The notes under the pieces were generated by a model. The model searched no databases and was not told the origin of the DNA. It saw only the letters and a program-made list of their open reading frames with translations. Made by a program: the position numbers and the translations under genes. Shown here piece after piece: positions 34,228 through 43,706 of a stretch of 64,000 nt of DNA (position 1 is the first letter of the stretch; every line of letters starts with the position of its first letter). The stretch spans positions 1,302,001 through 1,366,000 of the forward strand of contig NC_015723.1 in NCBI RefSeq assembly GCF_000219215.1, written 5' to 3'. The DNA is from Cupriavidus necator N-1. GTDB taxonomy: Bacteria > Pseudomonadota > Gammaproteobacteria > Burkholderiales > Burkholderiaceae.

Positions 34228-34692
34228 TCAGAGTTCGATGCTGAAGCTGATGCCGTGCTCGGTGAACCCGAGCCGGCGATAGAACTGGTGGGCCTGCAGG
34301 CGCCGCGCGTTGGACGACAGCGCCAGCTTGGCCGCACCAGCCTCACGGGCCAGGCGCATGGCTTCGCGCATCATCGCCTTGCCGACGCCCATGCCGCGCG
34401 CGGACGGCGCCACCACCACTGCCTCGACAATCGCCTCGGGACGCCCGTCGTGGACCATCACGGGGAATACCAGCAGGCTGAAGGTGCCCAGCGGCACCTC
34501 GTCCTCGTCCACCATCATGTAGCAGCGGTAGTCCGGATAGCGGCGCATGGTAGCGTAGCGCTCGCGCATGGTGGCCAGCGGCAGCGGCGTTTCGTCGTCC
34601 ATCGCGGCCAGCAGCGCGGACAGGTGCCGCAGTTCCGCGTCGGAACCGCGCACTTCACGCAGGGTAAGTACAGCTTCAGCCATGGTGTTCAT
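34228..34692 (-). CDS. GNAT acetyltransferase, PhnO-like position
   Basis: 154 residues with acetyl-CoA motif VVAPSARGMGVGKAMMREAM and C-terminal FYRRLGFTEHG. In phosphonate operons PhnO acetylates aminoalkylphosphonates before C-P lyase action. Gene position (after the HD oxygenase, 4-base overlap) supports that role, but similarity to PhnO itself cannot be judged here. Convergent with phnN. Confidence 0.8.
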   Translation of the reverse strand: MNTMAEAVLTLREVRGSDAELRHLSALLAAMDDETPLPLATMRERYATMRRYPDYRCYMMVDEDEVPLGTFSLLVFPVMVHDGRPEAIVEAVVVAPSARGMGVGKAMMREAMRLAREAGAAKLALSSNARRLQAHQFYRRLGFTEHGISFSIEL

Positions 34693-35225
34693 GCGCCAGT
34701 CCGCGCGCAACGCGCGGCCATGTCCAGATAGTGCGCCAGCGGCGGCGTGGCCAGGTCGACCACCTTGGCCAGGTCGTCGTAGCGGCGCAGGCGCACCGCG
34801 GCGGCGGCGTGGCGGCTCGCGGCGAACGCATCGGCCTGGGCGGCGCTGTACGGGCCGCCTTGCAGCGCCAGGCTTTGCACGGAAGCGGGCGACAGCGTGC
34901 CGGAATACGCGGGATCGACGGCGCACAGGTAGCGCTTGGCCGCCACGTGCAGGCGCACGGGTTCGGTCACTTCATCGCCGAACAGCCCGGCCAGCGCATC
35001 GGCGGCGGCCTCCTGGTGGCGCATGTCGGTGGTGGTGCTTTCGGCCAGCAACAGGTGGCCAACGTCATGGAGCAGGGCCGCGACGATTAGTGGCTCGGGC
35101 TCGCCGGCCTGCTCGGCCAGTTGCGCGCATTGCAGCGCGTGCTCGGTCTGGCTGATGGCTTCGCCGCCGTACCAGGCATTGCCATGGTCGGCAAACAGCG
35201 TTTCGATGTGGGACAGGTTCAGCAT
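34689..35225 (-). CDS. HD-domain phosphonate oxygenase-like protein (PhnZ family)
   Basis: 178 residues. The HD metal motif is ALLHDVGHLLL (about 50-60), with upstream His in TEHALQC and later HVAAKRY. Near the N-terminus YGGE places Tyr19 and Glu22 three residues apart, like the Tyr24/Glu27 pair of PhnZ, the mixed-valent di-iron enzyme that cleaves (1-hydroxy-2-aminoethyl)phosphonate. It belongs to the HDIG proteins associated with phosphonate operons. No PhnY-type hydroxylase is in the window. It follows phnE by 4 bp. Confidence 0.85.
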   Translation of the reverse strand: MLNLSHIETLFADHGNAWYGGEAISQTEHALQCAQLAEQAGEPEPLIVAALLHDVGHLLLAESTTTDMRHQEAAADALAGLFGDEVTEPVRLHVAAKRYLCAVDPAYSGTLSPASVQSLALQGGPYSAAQADAFAASRHAAAAVRLRRYDDLAKVVDLATPPLAHYLDMAARCARTGA

Positions 35226-35229
35226 GATG

Positions 35230-36042
35230 TCAGACCAGTACCTTGCGGATTTGTGCGGAGATGATGTCGATGGCCGAGACGAACAGGATGATGATGATCA
35301 TCACGGCGCAGGTCTGCCCGTACTGGAAGCTGCGGATGATCTCCCACAGCACGGTGCCGATGCCGCCGGCGCCGACGATGCCCACCACCGAGGCCGAGCG
35401 CACGTTGGACTCGAAGCGGTACAGCGCGAACGACAGCCACAGCGGCAGCACCTGCGGAATCACGCCATAGACGATCTCCTCGATCGGGCCGGCGCCGGTG
35501 GCGCGCACGCCTTCCACCGGGCGCGGGTCGATGGCCTCGACGGCTTCGGCGAACAGCTTGGCCAGCACCCCGGTGGTGTGGATCCAGATCGCCAGCACGC
35601 CGGCAAACGGTCCCAGGCCTACGGCCACGATGAACAGCATGGCGAACACCATCTCATTGATGGCGCGGCAGGCGTCCATTATGCGGCGTGCGGGCTGGTA
35701 GGCCCACGCCGGGACGATATTGGCCGAGCACAGCAGGCCCAGCGGCACCGCCATCACCACGGCCAGGGCGGTGCCCCACAGCGCGATCTGCACGGTGACG
35801 AGCATCTCGTCCAGGTAGTGCCGCCAGTCGCGGAAGTCGGGCGGGAAGAAATCGGCGGCAAATTTTGCCATGTTGTCCGAGTCGCGCAGCAGGTCCAGCG
35901 GGCGCATGTCGGCGCCTTGCCAGGACAGGGCGAGCATGGCCAGCAGGACTGCCCAGGTCAGCATCACGGCAAGGGAAGTGCGCGGCGGGCGCACGTTACT
36001 TCGGGGTGTGGGAGGCAGGCCGGGCCTGGCGGTGACAGTCAT
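35230..36042 (-). CDS. phnE: Phosphonate ABC transporter permease PhnE
   Basis: 270 residues with about six membrane helices and the permease EAA-type loop around [20 protein letters not shown]. With PhnC and PhnD it imports phosphonates. The ATG at 36042 is chosen over one 18 bases upstream. The order phnC-phnD-phnE, with an 81-bp gap after phnD, indicates one transcription unit. Confidence 0.92.
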   Translation of the reverse strand: MTVTARPGLPPTPRSNVRPPRTSLAVMLTWAVLLAMLALSWQGADMRPLDLLRDSDNMAKFAADFFPPDFRDWRHYLDEMLVTVQIALWGTALAVVMAVPLGLLCSANIVPAWAYQPARRIMDACRAINEMVFAMLFIVAVGLGPFAGVLAIWIHTTGVLAKLFAEAVEAIDPRPVEGVRATGAGPIEEIVYGVIPQVLPLWLSFALYRFESNVRSASVVGIVGAGGIGTVLWEIIRSFQYGQTCAVMIIIILFVSAIDIISAQIRKVLV

Positions 36043-36123
36043 GAGGCAATCCGGAATCAAGCGGGGGAACGACGGCGATGCGAGGCCGGCGGCGGGGTGC
36101 CACCGGCCTCGTCGGGGTGGGGC

Positions 36124-37116
36124 TTATTGCGTGCTGGTGGCGTTGCCGGCGGCCTTGTCCAGCTCAGCCAGGCGGCGGCTCACTTCGGCCAGCCGTTTTT
36201 CCTTGTCGGCAGCGGCCAGGGTGGTGTCCGATTCGATCTTCGCCTTCTCGCGGGCCAGCTCGATCTGGCGGATCGGCACCAGTTGCGCATCGCTGGCGGT
36301 GCGGAAGCCCTGGTAGGTCAGGGTGGCCAGCACCTGCTTTTCACGCGCGGCCTCGGCACCCTTGCCGTAGTTGACGAAGAAGGCCTGGATCTTCTTCTTC
36401 ATCTCCGGCGGCAGGTCCTTGCGATAGACCATCGGATCGGCCGGGATCAGCGGCGACTTCCACAGCACCCGCACCTGGTCATAGGCGTTCTTGCCGGTGT
36501 TGATGCGATAGCGCTCCATGTTCTCGGTGTTGTTCACCGCCACATCCACCTGCTTGTTCAGCACCGACAGCAGGTTGGTCTCGTGGTTGCCGATGCGCAC
36601 GGCCTTGAACAGCGTCTTCGGCTCGACCTTGTTGGCAGTCCACAGGTAGAAGCCCGGCACGGCCGTGCCAGAGGTGGAATTGGGGTCGCCGGCGCCGTAG
36701 CTGAGATCCTTGCCGCGCTTGATCACGTCTTCGACGCTCTTCAGGTCGCTGTCCTTGTTGACGATCAGCACCGACCAGTAGCCCGGGTTGCCGTCCTTGT
36801 CGATCACCGATGCAAAGACTTCGCCGCTGGCACGGTCCACGGCCTCCATGGCCGACTTGTTGCCGAACCAGGCGATCTGCACCTTGTTGAAGCGCATGCC
36901 TTCGATGATGCCGGCATAGTCGGACGCAAAGAAGGGCTTGACGGGTACACCCAGCGTCTTGCTGAGATCGTCGATCAGCGGCTGCCAGGCAGACTTCAGG
37001 TTCGATGACGATTCAGTCGAGATAAAGCCGATGTTCAGGCTCTTGGCATCCTGCGCAAAGGCGGGCAGGGCGACCACGCCCGAGGCCACGACGGCGAGAA
37101 AGGTTCTGCGAAGCAT
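36124..37116 (-). CDS. phnD: Phosphonate-binding periplasmic protein PhnD
   Basis: 330 residues. The signal peptide (about 1-22) ends PAFAQ. The PhnD fold starts LNIGFISTESSSNLKSAWQPLIDDL and has YGAGDPNSTSGTAVPG, the phosphonate-contacting loop of the family. GGAG lies 6 bases before the ATG at 37116. The C-terminal 40 residues are charged and helical. Confidence 0.93.
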   Translation of the reverse strand: MLRRTFLAVVASGVVALPAFAQDAKSLNIGFISTESSSNLKSAWQPLIDDLSKTLGVPVKPFFASDYAGIIEGMRFNKVQIAWFGNKSAMEAVDRASGEVFASVIDKDGNPGYWSVLIVNKDSDLKSVEDVIKRGKDLSYGAGDPNSTSGTAVPGFYLWTANKVEPKTLFKAVRIGNHETNLLSVLNKQVDVAVNNTENMERYRINTGKNAYDQVRVLWKSPLIPADPMVYRKDLPPEMKKKIQAFFVNYGKGAEAAREKQVLATLTYQGFRTASDAQLVPIRQIELAREKAKIESDTTLAAADKEKRLAEVSRRLAELDKAAGNATSTQ

Positions 37117-37171
37117 GGACAACTCCGGTGGGAAGCGGTTTGGGTGGAAAGCGGTCTGGACAGGCTGCCGT

Positions 37172-38026
37172 TCAGGCGGCCGCCAGGTTCATCGTGACCA
37201 TCGCCGGTGCCGGCATGGCCGTAGTGGATACGTCTTCGTCGGGCACGGAATCGTGCAGCAGCTCGTCGGCTTCGGTACCGTAGAGATCGCGCAGCATGCC
37301 GGGCGTGAGCGCGGCAGAGGGTCCGTCATAGACCACCTTGCCGTGGCGCAGCGCCACCACGCGGGGGCAGTAGCGCATCGCCACATCCACCTGGTGCAGC
37401 GACACCAGCACCGCGACCTTGCGCGTGCGGTTGATCTGCCTGAGCAGCGACATCACCCGGCGCGACGATTCCGGGTCGAGCGAGGCGATCGGCTCGTCGG
37501 CCAGGATCACGCTGGCGTTCTGCACCAGCGTGCGGGCGATGGCGGCGCGCTGCTGCTGGCCGCCCGACAGCGTCGAGGCCCGTTGAAACGCATAGTCGTC
37601 TATACCAACTTGTGCAAGCACATCGAGCCCGCCCTGGACTTCATCGGCCGTGAAGATGCGCAGCAGGCTGCGCCACTTGGGCACGCGGGCCAGCATGCCG
37701 ACCAGCACGTTGGTGATGACCGGAAGACGGCCCACCAGGTTGAACTGCTGGAACACAAACCCGATCTCGCCACGCACCTTGCGCACGTTGCGGGCGAGGC
37801 GGCCGTTGCGCTGCACATGGCGGCCGTTGACGAGGATTTCGCCGGCGCCGGCATCGCCCGTGATGAATCCGGCAACGTGGCGCAACAGCGTGGACTTGCC
37901 CGATCCCGATGCACCCAGCAGGGCGACCATCTCGCCTGGCGCGATGTGCAGCGTGACATCGTCAAGCGCCTTGCGGTCCGCGCGGAACGATTTGGAAAGC
38001 CCGCGGACTTCAATTGCGTGCGTCAT
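37172..38026 (-). CDS. phnC: Phosphonate ABC transporter ATPase PhnC
   Basis: 284 residues. Walker [10 protein letters not shown], signature [16 protein letters not shown] and Walker [13 protein letters not shown] are intact. The last 40 residues extend slightly past the usual end. First gene of phnCDE-HD-GNAT; a PHO-box-like repeat lies 46-63 bp upstream. Confidence 0.93.
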   Translation of the reverse strand: MTHAIEVRGLSKSFRADRKALDDVTLHIAPGEMVALLGASGSGKSTLLRHVAGFITGDAGAGEILVNGRHVQRNGRLARNVRKVRGEIGFVFQQFNLVGRLPVITNVLVGMLARVPKWRSLLRIFTADEVQGGLDVLAQVGIDDYAFQRASTLSGGQQQRAAIARTLVQNASVILADEPIASLDPESSRRVMSLLRQINRTRKVAVLVSLHQVDVAMRYCPRVVALRHGKVVYDGPSAALTPGMLRDLYGTEADELLHDSVPDEDVSTTAMPAPAMVTMNLAAA

Positions 38027-38071
38027 GTCCACTCCCTGACTTGAATGACCTGCGCATTCTGGCCGGGGCGG

Positions 38072-38089
38072 ATGACAGAACGATGACTT
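38072..38089 (-). promoter_or_regulatory. PHO-box-like element for phnC operon
   Basis: On the minus strand AAGTCAT-CGTT-CTGTCAT: two 7-base repeats at 4-base spacing, matching the CTGTCAT half-site at 5/7 and 7/7, oriented toward phnC. Strong candidate for PhoB control of phosphonate uptake. Confidence 0.65.
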
Positions 38090-38154
38090 GAGCGGAAGGG
38101 GGCTGAAACCAGTCGGCAGCGCCGGCAGCCGTGCTGGCCGCCGGCGCCGGTGGG

Positions 38155-38919
38155 TCAGGTGCGCGTGATCGAGACGCCGCCATCCACCAGCGACGCCGTG
38201 CCGGTGACGAAAGCCGAATCTTCCGATGCCAGGTACAACACCGAGCGCGCCAGTTCTTCCGGCGTTGCCACGCGCTTGAGCGCATGCAGGTTGGTGATGA
38301 ACGCCTGCGACTCCGCGGTGTCGTTCATGGTGCGATACATGTCCGTGTCCACGGCGCCTGGCAGGATCGCATTGACGCGGATGCCCTGCGGCCCATACTC
38401 GGCCGCCAGCGCCTGCGTCAGGCCGATCAGGCCGGACTTGCTTGCCGCATACGCGGCCACGCCGGGAAAGGCGACGGTGTAGCCAACGAAGGTCGATGTG
38501 AAGATCACCGAACCGCCGCCATCCTTCAGCATCTGTGCAAGCTGGTGCTTGGCGCCGAGGAAGGCGCCGGTGAGATTGATGGCAAGGGTGTCGTTCCAGC
38601 CCTCCGCCGAAACCCCGGTGCTGGGCCCGCCCTCGCCGAGCGTGCCGGCGTTGTTGAAGGCGATATCCAGGCGGCCATAGCGCTCGACCGCCAGCGCCAC
38701 CAGCGCGCTGGCGTATTCCTCGCGCCGCACATCGCCGGCGAGCGCCACCGCGTCGCCGCCGGCGTCACGGATCTGCGCCACCAGGCTGTCCAGTTCGGAC
38801 TGGCGGCGGGCACCGACTACCACCCTGGCGCCTTCGGCGGCAAACAGCAAGGCAGTGGCGCGGCCAATGCCGGCACTGGCGCCGGTAATGATGGCAACTT
38901 TTCCAGACAAACGTCCCAT
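38155..38919 (-). CDS. Short-chain dehydrogenase/reductase
   Basis: 254 residues. The Rossmann motif [12 protein letters not shown] (TGxxxGIG), NAG in FNNAGTLG, catalytic Ser/Tyr/Lys in [22 protein letters not shown], and the C-terminal SLVDGGVS form a complete classical SDR. The start at 38919 follows GGAGA. Divergent from a LysR gene that probably regulates it. Substrate unknown. Confidence 0.88.
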   Translation of the reverse strand: MGRLSGKVAIITGASAGIGRATALLFAAEGARVVVGARRQSELDSLVAQIRDAGGDAVALAGDVRREEYASALVALAVERYGRLDIAFNNAGTLGEGGPSTGVSAEGWNDTLAINLTGAFLGAKHQLAQMLKDGGGSVIFTSTFVGYTVAFPGVAAYAASKSGLIGLTQALAAEYGPQGIRVNAILPGAVDTDMYRTMNDTAESQAFITNLHALKRVATPEELARSVLYLASEDSAFVTGTASLVDGGVSITRT

Positions 38920-39085
38920 GATCGATCTCCGGTCTGGCGCGCGGGGCAACTTGCTGGTCGACGGCGCCGGTTTTGCGGGTAGGGCAGCAGGAACCGTCCC
39001 GCTGCCTCGTGAAACCAGTATGGGTACCGCGCGCGGTTCGCACTAGACTGAAGATCGCGGAACAACTTTCCGGATATGCCGAACA

Positions 39086-40018
39086 ATGTTCAAGCTAGAA
39101 GGTGTCGCCAGCTTTGTCGCCGTGGTGGAGGCAGGCTCCATCAGCGAGGCCGCGAGGCGGCTCAACTTGTCCAAGTCCGTGGTCAGCGAACGCCTGGCCG
39201 AGCTTGAAAAGGCGATGGGTGCCAACTTGCTGCGCCGGACCACGCGGCGGCTGTCGCTGACCGAGGACGGCGCTGCCTTCCTGGAGCGGGCCGCGCGCAT
39301 CCTGCATGAAGTGGAGGCGGCGGCAACCGATGTTGCCGAGCGGCGCGGCACCCTGGCCGGGTCGTTGCGGATTTCCGCGCCGGTCACATTTGGCCGGATG
39401 CACCTGGGGCCTGCCATCTATCCGTTCCTGGCCCGGCATCCAGAACTGGAGCTGAGCCTGGACCTGGACGACCGGCGCGTGGACGCGGCCACGGACAGTT
39501 ATGACGCCGTGGTGCGGCACGGCCCGCTGGAGAACTCGCGCCTGGTGGCATGGCAGCTTGCCCCCAGCCACCGCCTCCTGGTCGCATCCCCGGATTACCT
39601 CGCGCAGATGGGCACGCCGGCTACGCTGGCGGAGCTGCAGCAGCACCGTGGCATCTTCTACGCCAACCGCGGCGCGGCTGACTGGCGCCTGCAAGGCCCG
39701 GACGGCACCGAGATCGCCCGTGCCGCCGTTGCGCTGCGCGTCAACAACGGCGACATGATGCGCGATGCCGCCATCGCGGGAGTCGGCATCGCGTTGTTGC
39801 CGACCTTTATTGCCGGCGATGCCATCCGGCAGGGTGCGCTGGCAGTGATCGATGTCGGCCTGCGGGCCGAGCCGGAATCCATCTATATCGCCCACCCGGA
39901 AGGCCGGCGGGTGTCGGCGCGGCTGCGCGCGTTTGCGGAGTGCGTGCGCACGGCCATCGGGAGTCCGCCGTACTGGGACGCATGGGCGCAGGCACGCGGG
40001 GAGGGCGCGGGAACCTGA
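39086..40018 (+). CDS. LysR-type regulator
   Basis: 310 residues. The N-terminal winged helix (GSISEAARRLNLSKSVVSER) and effector domain are complete and resemble LTTRs paired with dehydrogenases (the CrgA/DsdC-like group starting MFKLEGVASFVAVVE). Divergent from the SDR across 166 bp. Confidence 0.86.
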   Translation: MFKLEGVASFVAVVEAGSISEAARRLNLSKSVVSERLAELEKAMGANLLRRTTRRLSLTEDGAAFLERAARILHEVEAAATDVAERRGTLAGSLRISAPVTFGRMHLGPAIYPFLARHPELELSLDLDDRRVDAATDSYDAVVRHGPLENSRLVAWQLAPSHRLLVASPDYLAQMGTPATLAELQQHRGIFYANRGAADWRLQGPDGTEIARAAVALRVNNGDMMRDAAIAGVGIALLPTFIAGDAIRQGALAVIDVGLRAEPESIYIAHPEGRRVSARLRAFAECVRTAIGSPPYWDAWAQARGEGAGT

Positions 40019-40186
40019 TGCCGGCTGCTGGCCGGGTCCCATGAGCGCCATGTGGCGACCCCGCAAGCCCGGAAGATTGCCGCCCGCGTGGCGCGGCCTG
40101 TATTCTAGTGCTCTGCCCGGCGCCCCGTTTCCGCAAGGAGGCAGGGCGCCATGCGCTTTACATCGAGCCGGCCATACAGGAACCCC

Positions 40187-40666
40187 ATGCAGGAACCCGA
40201 ACTGGATGAAATCAATATCCGGATCCTCGAGGCGTTGCAGCGCGACGCCAGCCTGACCAACGTCGAGCTGGCCGCGCGCGTCAACCTCTCGCCGTCGCCC
40301 TGCCTGGCGCGCGTGCGCGCGCTGGAGCAGCGCGGGATCATCCGGCAGCGCGTGACGCTGCTCGATCCGCAGAAGCTTGGCCTCAACGTCAACGTCTTTA
40401 TCCACGTGTCGCTTGAGCGGCAGGCGCGTGAGGGGCTCGATGCCTTCGAGCGCGCCGTGCGCGCGCTGCCCAACGTGATGGAGTGCTACCTGATGACGGG
40501 CGATGCCGACTACCTGATCCGCGCCGTGGTGGCCGACGTCCAGGCCGTGGAGCGGCTGATCGTCGACGAGATCACGCGCATCCCCGGCGTCGCCAACATC
40601 CGCAGCAGCTTCGCACTCAAGCAAGTGATGTACGACACAGCGTTGCCGCTGCGCAATCCGCGCTAA
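40187..40666 (+). CDS. Lrp/AsnC-family regulator (MdeR-like position)
   Basis: 159 residues. The N-terminal helix-turn-helix (about 6-60; [23 protein letters not shown]) is followed by the AsnC/RAM effector domain. It directly precedes an orphan E1 dehydrogenase in the same direction, as mdeR (Lrp type) is linked to mdeB in Pseudomonas methionine catabolism. The effector is probably an amino acid. Confidence 0.87.
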   Translation: MQEPELDEINIRILEALQRDASLTNVELAARVNLSPSPCLARVRALEQRGIIRQRVTLLDPQKLGLNVNVFIHVSLERQAREGLDAFERAVRALPNVMECYLMTGDADYLIRAVVADVQAVERLIVDEITRIPGVANIRSSFALKQVMYDTALPLRNPR

Positions 40667-40816
40667 CCGGGCAATGCGCCCCCCCCGGCACGGCGTGGGA
40701 TACGCCGCAGCCTCAGCATTCTCGCGTAGCCCGGACGGTGAACGGCAGTGGATTGTGCTGCCATCTGCCGAATGGGCAGTCAACTTCAGCATCTCATGCG
40801 GGAGGGCACTCCATAG

Positions 40817-40834
40817 AATGGGACAAAACCCATT
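40817..40834 (+). promoter_or_regulatory. AATGGG-N6-CCCATT dyad next to ribosome-binding site
   Basis: A perfect 6-bp inverted repeat immediately before the GGAG Shine-Dalgarno (40835-40838) of the E1 gene. It could be an Lrp-type operator or an RNA hairpin affecting ribosome access. Confidence 0.4.
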
Positions 40835-40846
40835 GGAGACTTCCCC

Positions 40847-43543
40847 ATGACCGACCTTGGCTCCCCACACGCCCGGCTGCTCGCCCAAGCCATGCCCGAG
40901 GGCGACAACGATCCGCAGGAGACGCGCGAATGGCTGGACGCGCTCGAGGCGGTGGTGGCGCAATGCGGGCAGGAGCGCGCGCGCTTCCTGCTCAGCCGGC
41001 TGCTCGATGCCGCGCCCGCGCTGGGTGTGTCGACCACGGCGCAAAGCAACACGCCTTACCTGAACACCATCCCGGTCGAGCGCCAGCCCCCTTATCCGGG
41101 CGATCTGGCGATGGAAGCGCGCATCACCGGCATCGTGCGCTGGAATGCCCTTGCCATGGTGGTGCGCGCCAACCAGGCCTACGGTGAGCTGGGTGGGCAT
41201 ATCTCCAGCTATGCCTCGGCGGCGGACCTGTTCGAGGTCGGCTTCAACCACTTCTTCCAGGGCGCCGATGCCGGCAACGGCGGCGACCTGGTCTACTTCC
41301 AGCCGCACTCGGCACCGGGCGTGTACGCACGCGCCTTCCTGGAAGGGCGCCTGTCCGAAGCCCAGCTCGACAACTTCCGCCGCGAGGCGGGCGGGCAGGG
41401 CCTGTGCTCGTATCCGCACCCCTGGCTGATGCCGGACTTCTGGCAATTCCCGACCGGTTCGATGGGGCTGGGCCCAATCCAGTCGGTCTACCAGGCGCGC
41501 TTCATGCGCTACCTGGAGCACCGGGGGCTGCAGGCCACTTCGGGCCGGCACGTGTGGGGCGTGTTCGGCGACGGCGAGATGGACGAGCCCGAATCGATCG
41601 CCGCGCTGCCGCTGGCGGCGCGCGAGAAACTCGACAACCTGACCTTTGTCATCAACTGCAACCTGCAGCGCCTGGACGGGCCGGTGCGCGGCAACGGCCA
41701 GATCGTGCAGGAGCTGGAAGCGCTGTTCCGCGGCGCCGGCTGGAACGTGATCAAGGTGCTGTGGGGCAGCGCCTGGGACCCGATCTTCGCGCGCGATCAC
41801 TCCGGCGCGTTGCTGCGCGCCTTCGCCTCGACCATGGACGGCCAGTTCCAGACCTACAAGGCCAAGGACGGCCACTACGGGCGCGAGCATTTCTTCGGTC
41901 AGAACGAAGCGCTGAAGGCGCTGGTCGCCCATATGACGCCGGAAGAGGTGGCCGCGCTGAACCGCGGCGGGCACGACCTGCGCAAGCTCCATGCGGCCTT
42001 TGCCGCGGCACGCGCGCACAAGGGGCAGCCCACCGTGATCCTGGCCAAGACCATCAAGGGCTATGGCATGGGCAATGCCGGCCAGGCGCAGAACACCACG
42101 CACCAGCAGAAGAAGCTGGATCTCGAGGCGCTGAAGGCGTTCCGCAGCCGCTTCGGCCTGGACCTGTCCGACGAGGACCTGGAATCGATGCGCTTCTACC
42201 GCCCTGCCGAGGACAGCGCCGAGCTGCGCTACCTGCGCGCGCGCCGCCAGGCCCTGGGCGGCTACCTGCCGGCGCGTCGGCGCCAGGCCGACGCCGTGCC
42301 GGTGCCGCCGCTGGCGAAATACGGCCAGTTCGCCGTGGACGCTGGCCAGAAGGAAATGTCGACCACCATGGCGATGGTGCGCATGCTGACTGGCCTGCTC
42401 AAGGACAAGACACTCGGCCCGCGCGTGGTGCCCATCGTCGCCGACGAGGCGCGCACCTTTGGCATGGCCAGCCTGTTCCGCCAGGTCGGCATCTATTCGT
42501 CGCAGGGCCAGTTGTACGAGCCCGAGGACGCCGGCTCGATGCTGTACTACCGCGAGGACATCCGCGGCCAGATCCTGGAAGAGGGCATCACCGAGGCCGG
42601 TGCGATGTCGTCGTGGATTGCCGCGGGCACTGCCTACAGCACCCATGGCACGGCCATGCTGCCGCTCTATATCTACTACTCGATGTTCGGCTTCCAGCGC
42701 ATCGGCGACCTGATCTGGGCCGCCGGCGACCAGCGTGCGCGCGGCTTCCTGGTGGGCGCCACGGCCGGCCGCACCACGCTGTCGGGCGAAGGGCTGCAGC
42801 ACCAGGACGGCACCAGCCACATCATTGCCGCCACCATCCCCAACTGCCGTGCCTATGACCCGGCCTATGCCTATGAACTCGCGGTGATCGTCGACGCGGG
42901 CATGCGCGCGATGATGGAGCGCCAGGAGGACGTGTTCTATTACCTGACCGTGATGAACGAGAACTACGCCCAGCCGTCGATGCCGGCCGGCGTGGAGCGC
43001 GACATCGTGCGCGGCATGTACCGGCTTGCGCAGGTGGCAGGGGGCGGGCGCGCCAGGGTGCGGCTGCTCGGCAGCGGCACCATCCTGCGCGAGGTGGAGG
43101 CCGCGGCGCGGATGCTGGCCGAGGACTGGCAGGTCGACAGCGAGGTGTTCAGCGTCACCAGCTTCTCCGAGCTGGAGCGCGAGGCGCGCGAGACCGCGCG
43201 CCAACGCCTGCATCATCCGCAGGACAGCATCGCCCCCAGCCATGTGGAAGCGCTGCTGGCCGGCGACGCCCCGGTGGTGGCGGCCACCGACTACGTGCGT
43301 GCCTATCCGCAACTGATTGCGCCCTATGTGCCGGCCCGCTTCACGGTGCTGGGCACCGACGGTTATGGCCGCAGCGACAACCGGCCGTCGCTGCGCCGCT
43401 TCTTCGAGGTCGATCGCGCCTATGTCTGCGTGGCGGCGCTGCGCGCGCTTGCGGCGCAGGGCACGGTGCCGGCGTCGGTGGTGGCCGAGGCGATCGCGCG
43501 CTACGGCATCGACACGGACAAGCCTGCGCCGTCCTCGCTCTGA
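40847..43543 (+). CDS. Pyruvate dehydrogenase E1 homologue (AceE/MdeB type)
   Basis: 898 residues, full length for homodimeric thiamine-diphosphate E1 enzymes. The ThDP motif starts at VFGDGEMDEPE and ends near INCNLQRLDGPVRGN. Other family segments are GHISSYASAADLFEVGFNHF and DEARTFGMASLFRQVGIY. No E2/E3 genes follow, unlike the housekeeping aceEF operon. The Lrp gene upstream recalls mdeR-mdeB, where MdeB is proposed to handle alpha-ketobutyrate from methionine. A 2-oxobutyrate or pyruvate role is inference. Confidence 0.88.
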   Translation: MTDLGSPHARLLAQAMPEGDNDPQETREWLDALEAVVAQCGQERARFLLSRLLDAAPALGVSTTAQSNTPYLNTIPVERQPPYPGDLAMEARITGIVRWNALAMVVRANQAYGELGGHISSYASAADLFEVGFNHFFQGADAGNGGDLVYFQPHSAPGVYARAFLEGRLSEAQLDNFRREAGGQGLCSYPHPWLMPDFWQFPTGSMGLGPIQSVYQARFMRYLEHRGLQATSGRHVWGVFGDGEMDEPESIAALPLAAREKLDNLTFVINCNLQRLDGPVRGNGQIVQELEALFRGAGWNVIKVLWGSAWDPIFARDHSGALLRAFASTMDGQFQTYKAKDGHYGREHFFGQNEALKALVAHMTPEEVAALNRGGHDLRKLHAAFAAARAHKGQPTVILAKTIKGYGMGNAGQAQNTTHQQKKLDLEALKAFRSRFGLDLSDEDLESMRFYRPAEDSAELRYLRARRQALGGYLPARRRQADAVPVPPLAKYGQFAVDAGQKEMSTTMAMVRMLTGLLKDKTLGPRVVPIVADEARTFGMASLFRQVGIYSSQGQLYEPEDAGSMLYYREDIRGQILEEGITEAGAMSSWIAAGTAYSTHGTAMLPLYIYYSMFGFQRIGDLIWAAGDQRARGFLVGATAGRTTLSGEGLQHQDGTSHIIAATIPNCRAYDPAYAYELAVIVDAGMRAMMERQEDVFYYLTVMNENYAQPSMPAGVERDIVRGMYRLAQVAGGGRARVRLLGSGTILREVEAAARMLAEDWQVDSEVFSVTSFSELEREARETARQRLHHPQDSIAPSHVEALLAGDAPVVAATDYVRAYPQLIAPYVPARFTVLGTDGYGRSDNRPSLRRFFEVDRAYVCVAALRALAAQGTVPASVVAEAIARYGIDTDKPAPSSL

Positions 43544-43706
43544 TATCGTCCGGTTCGCCCTGCAGGCCCGGCGGGGCGAACCGGTGCGGGACTCCACATG
43601 CTCCGGCTGCGGCTGTTAAGCTTCATCCCTCTGCAGCCGTTCCAGGTGCGCGCCCGTGCCGCCATGGACCGGCGCCGCGCCCCAGCATGATCGCAAAGCG
43701 TCAGAT

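Noticed and set aside
39095..43597. A 1500-codon minus-strand open frame antisense to the E1 dehydrogenase, Lrp and LysR genes
   Set aside because: It is a high-GC mirror frame, Arg/His/Gln-rich without domains, over clearly coding plus-strand genes.
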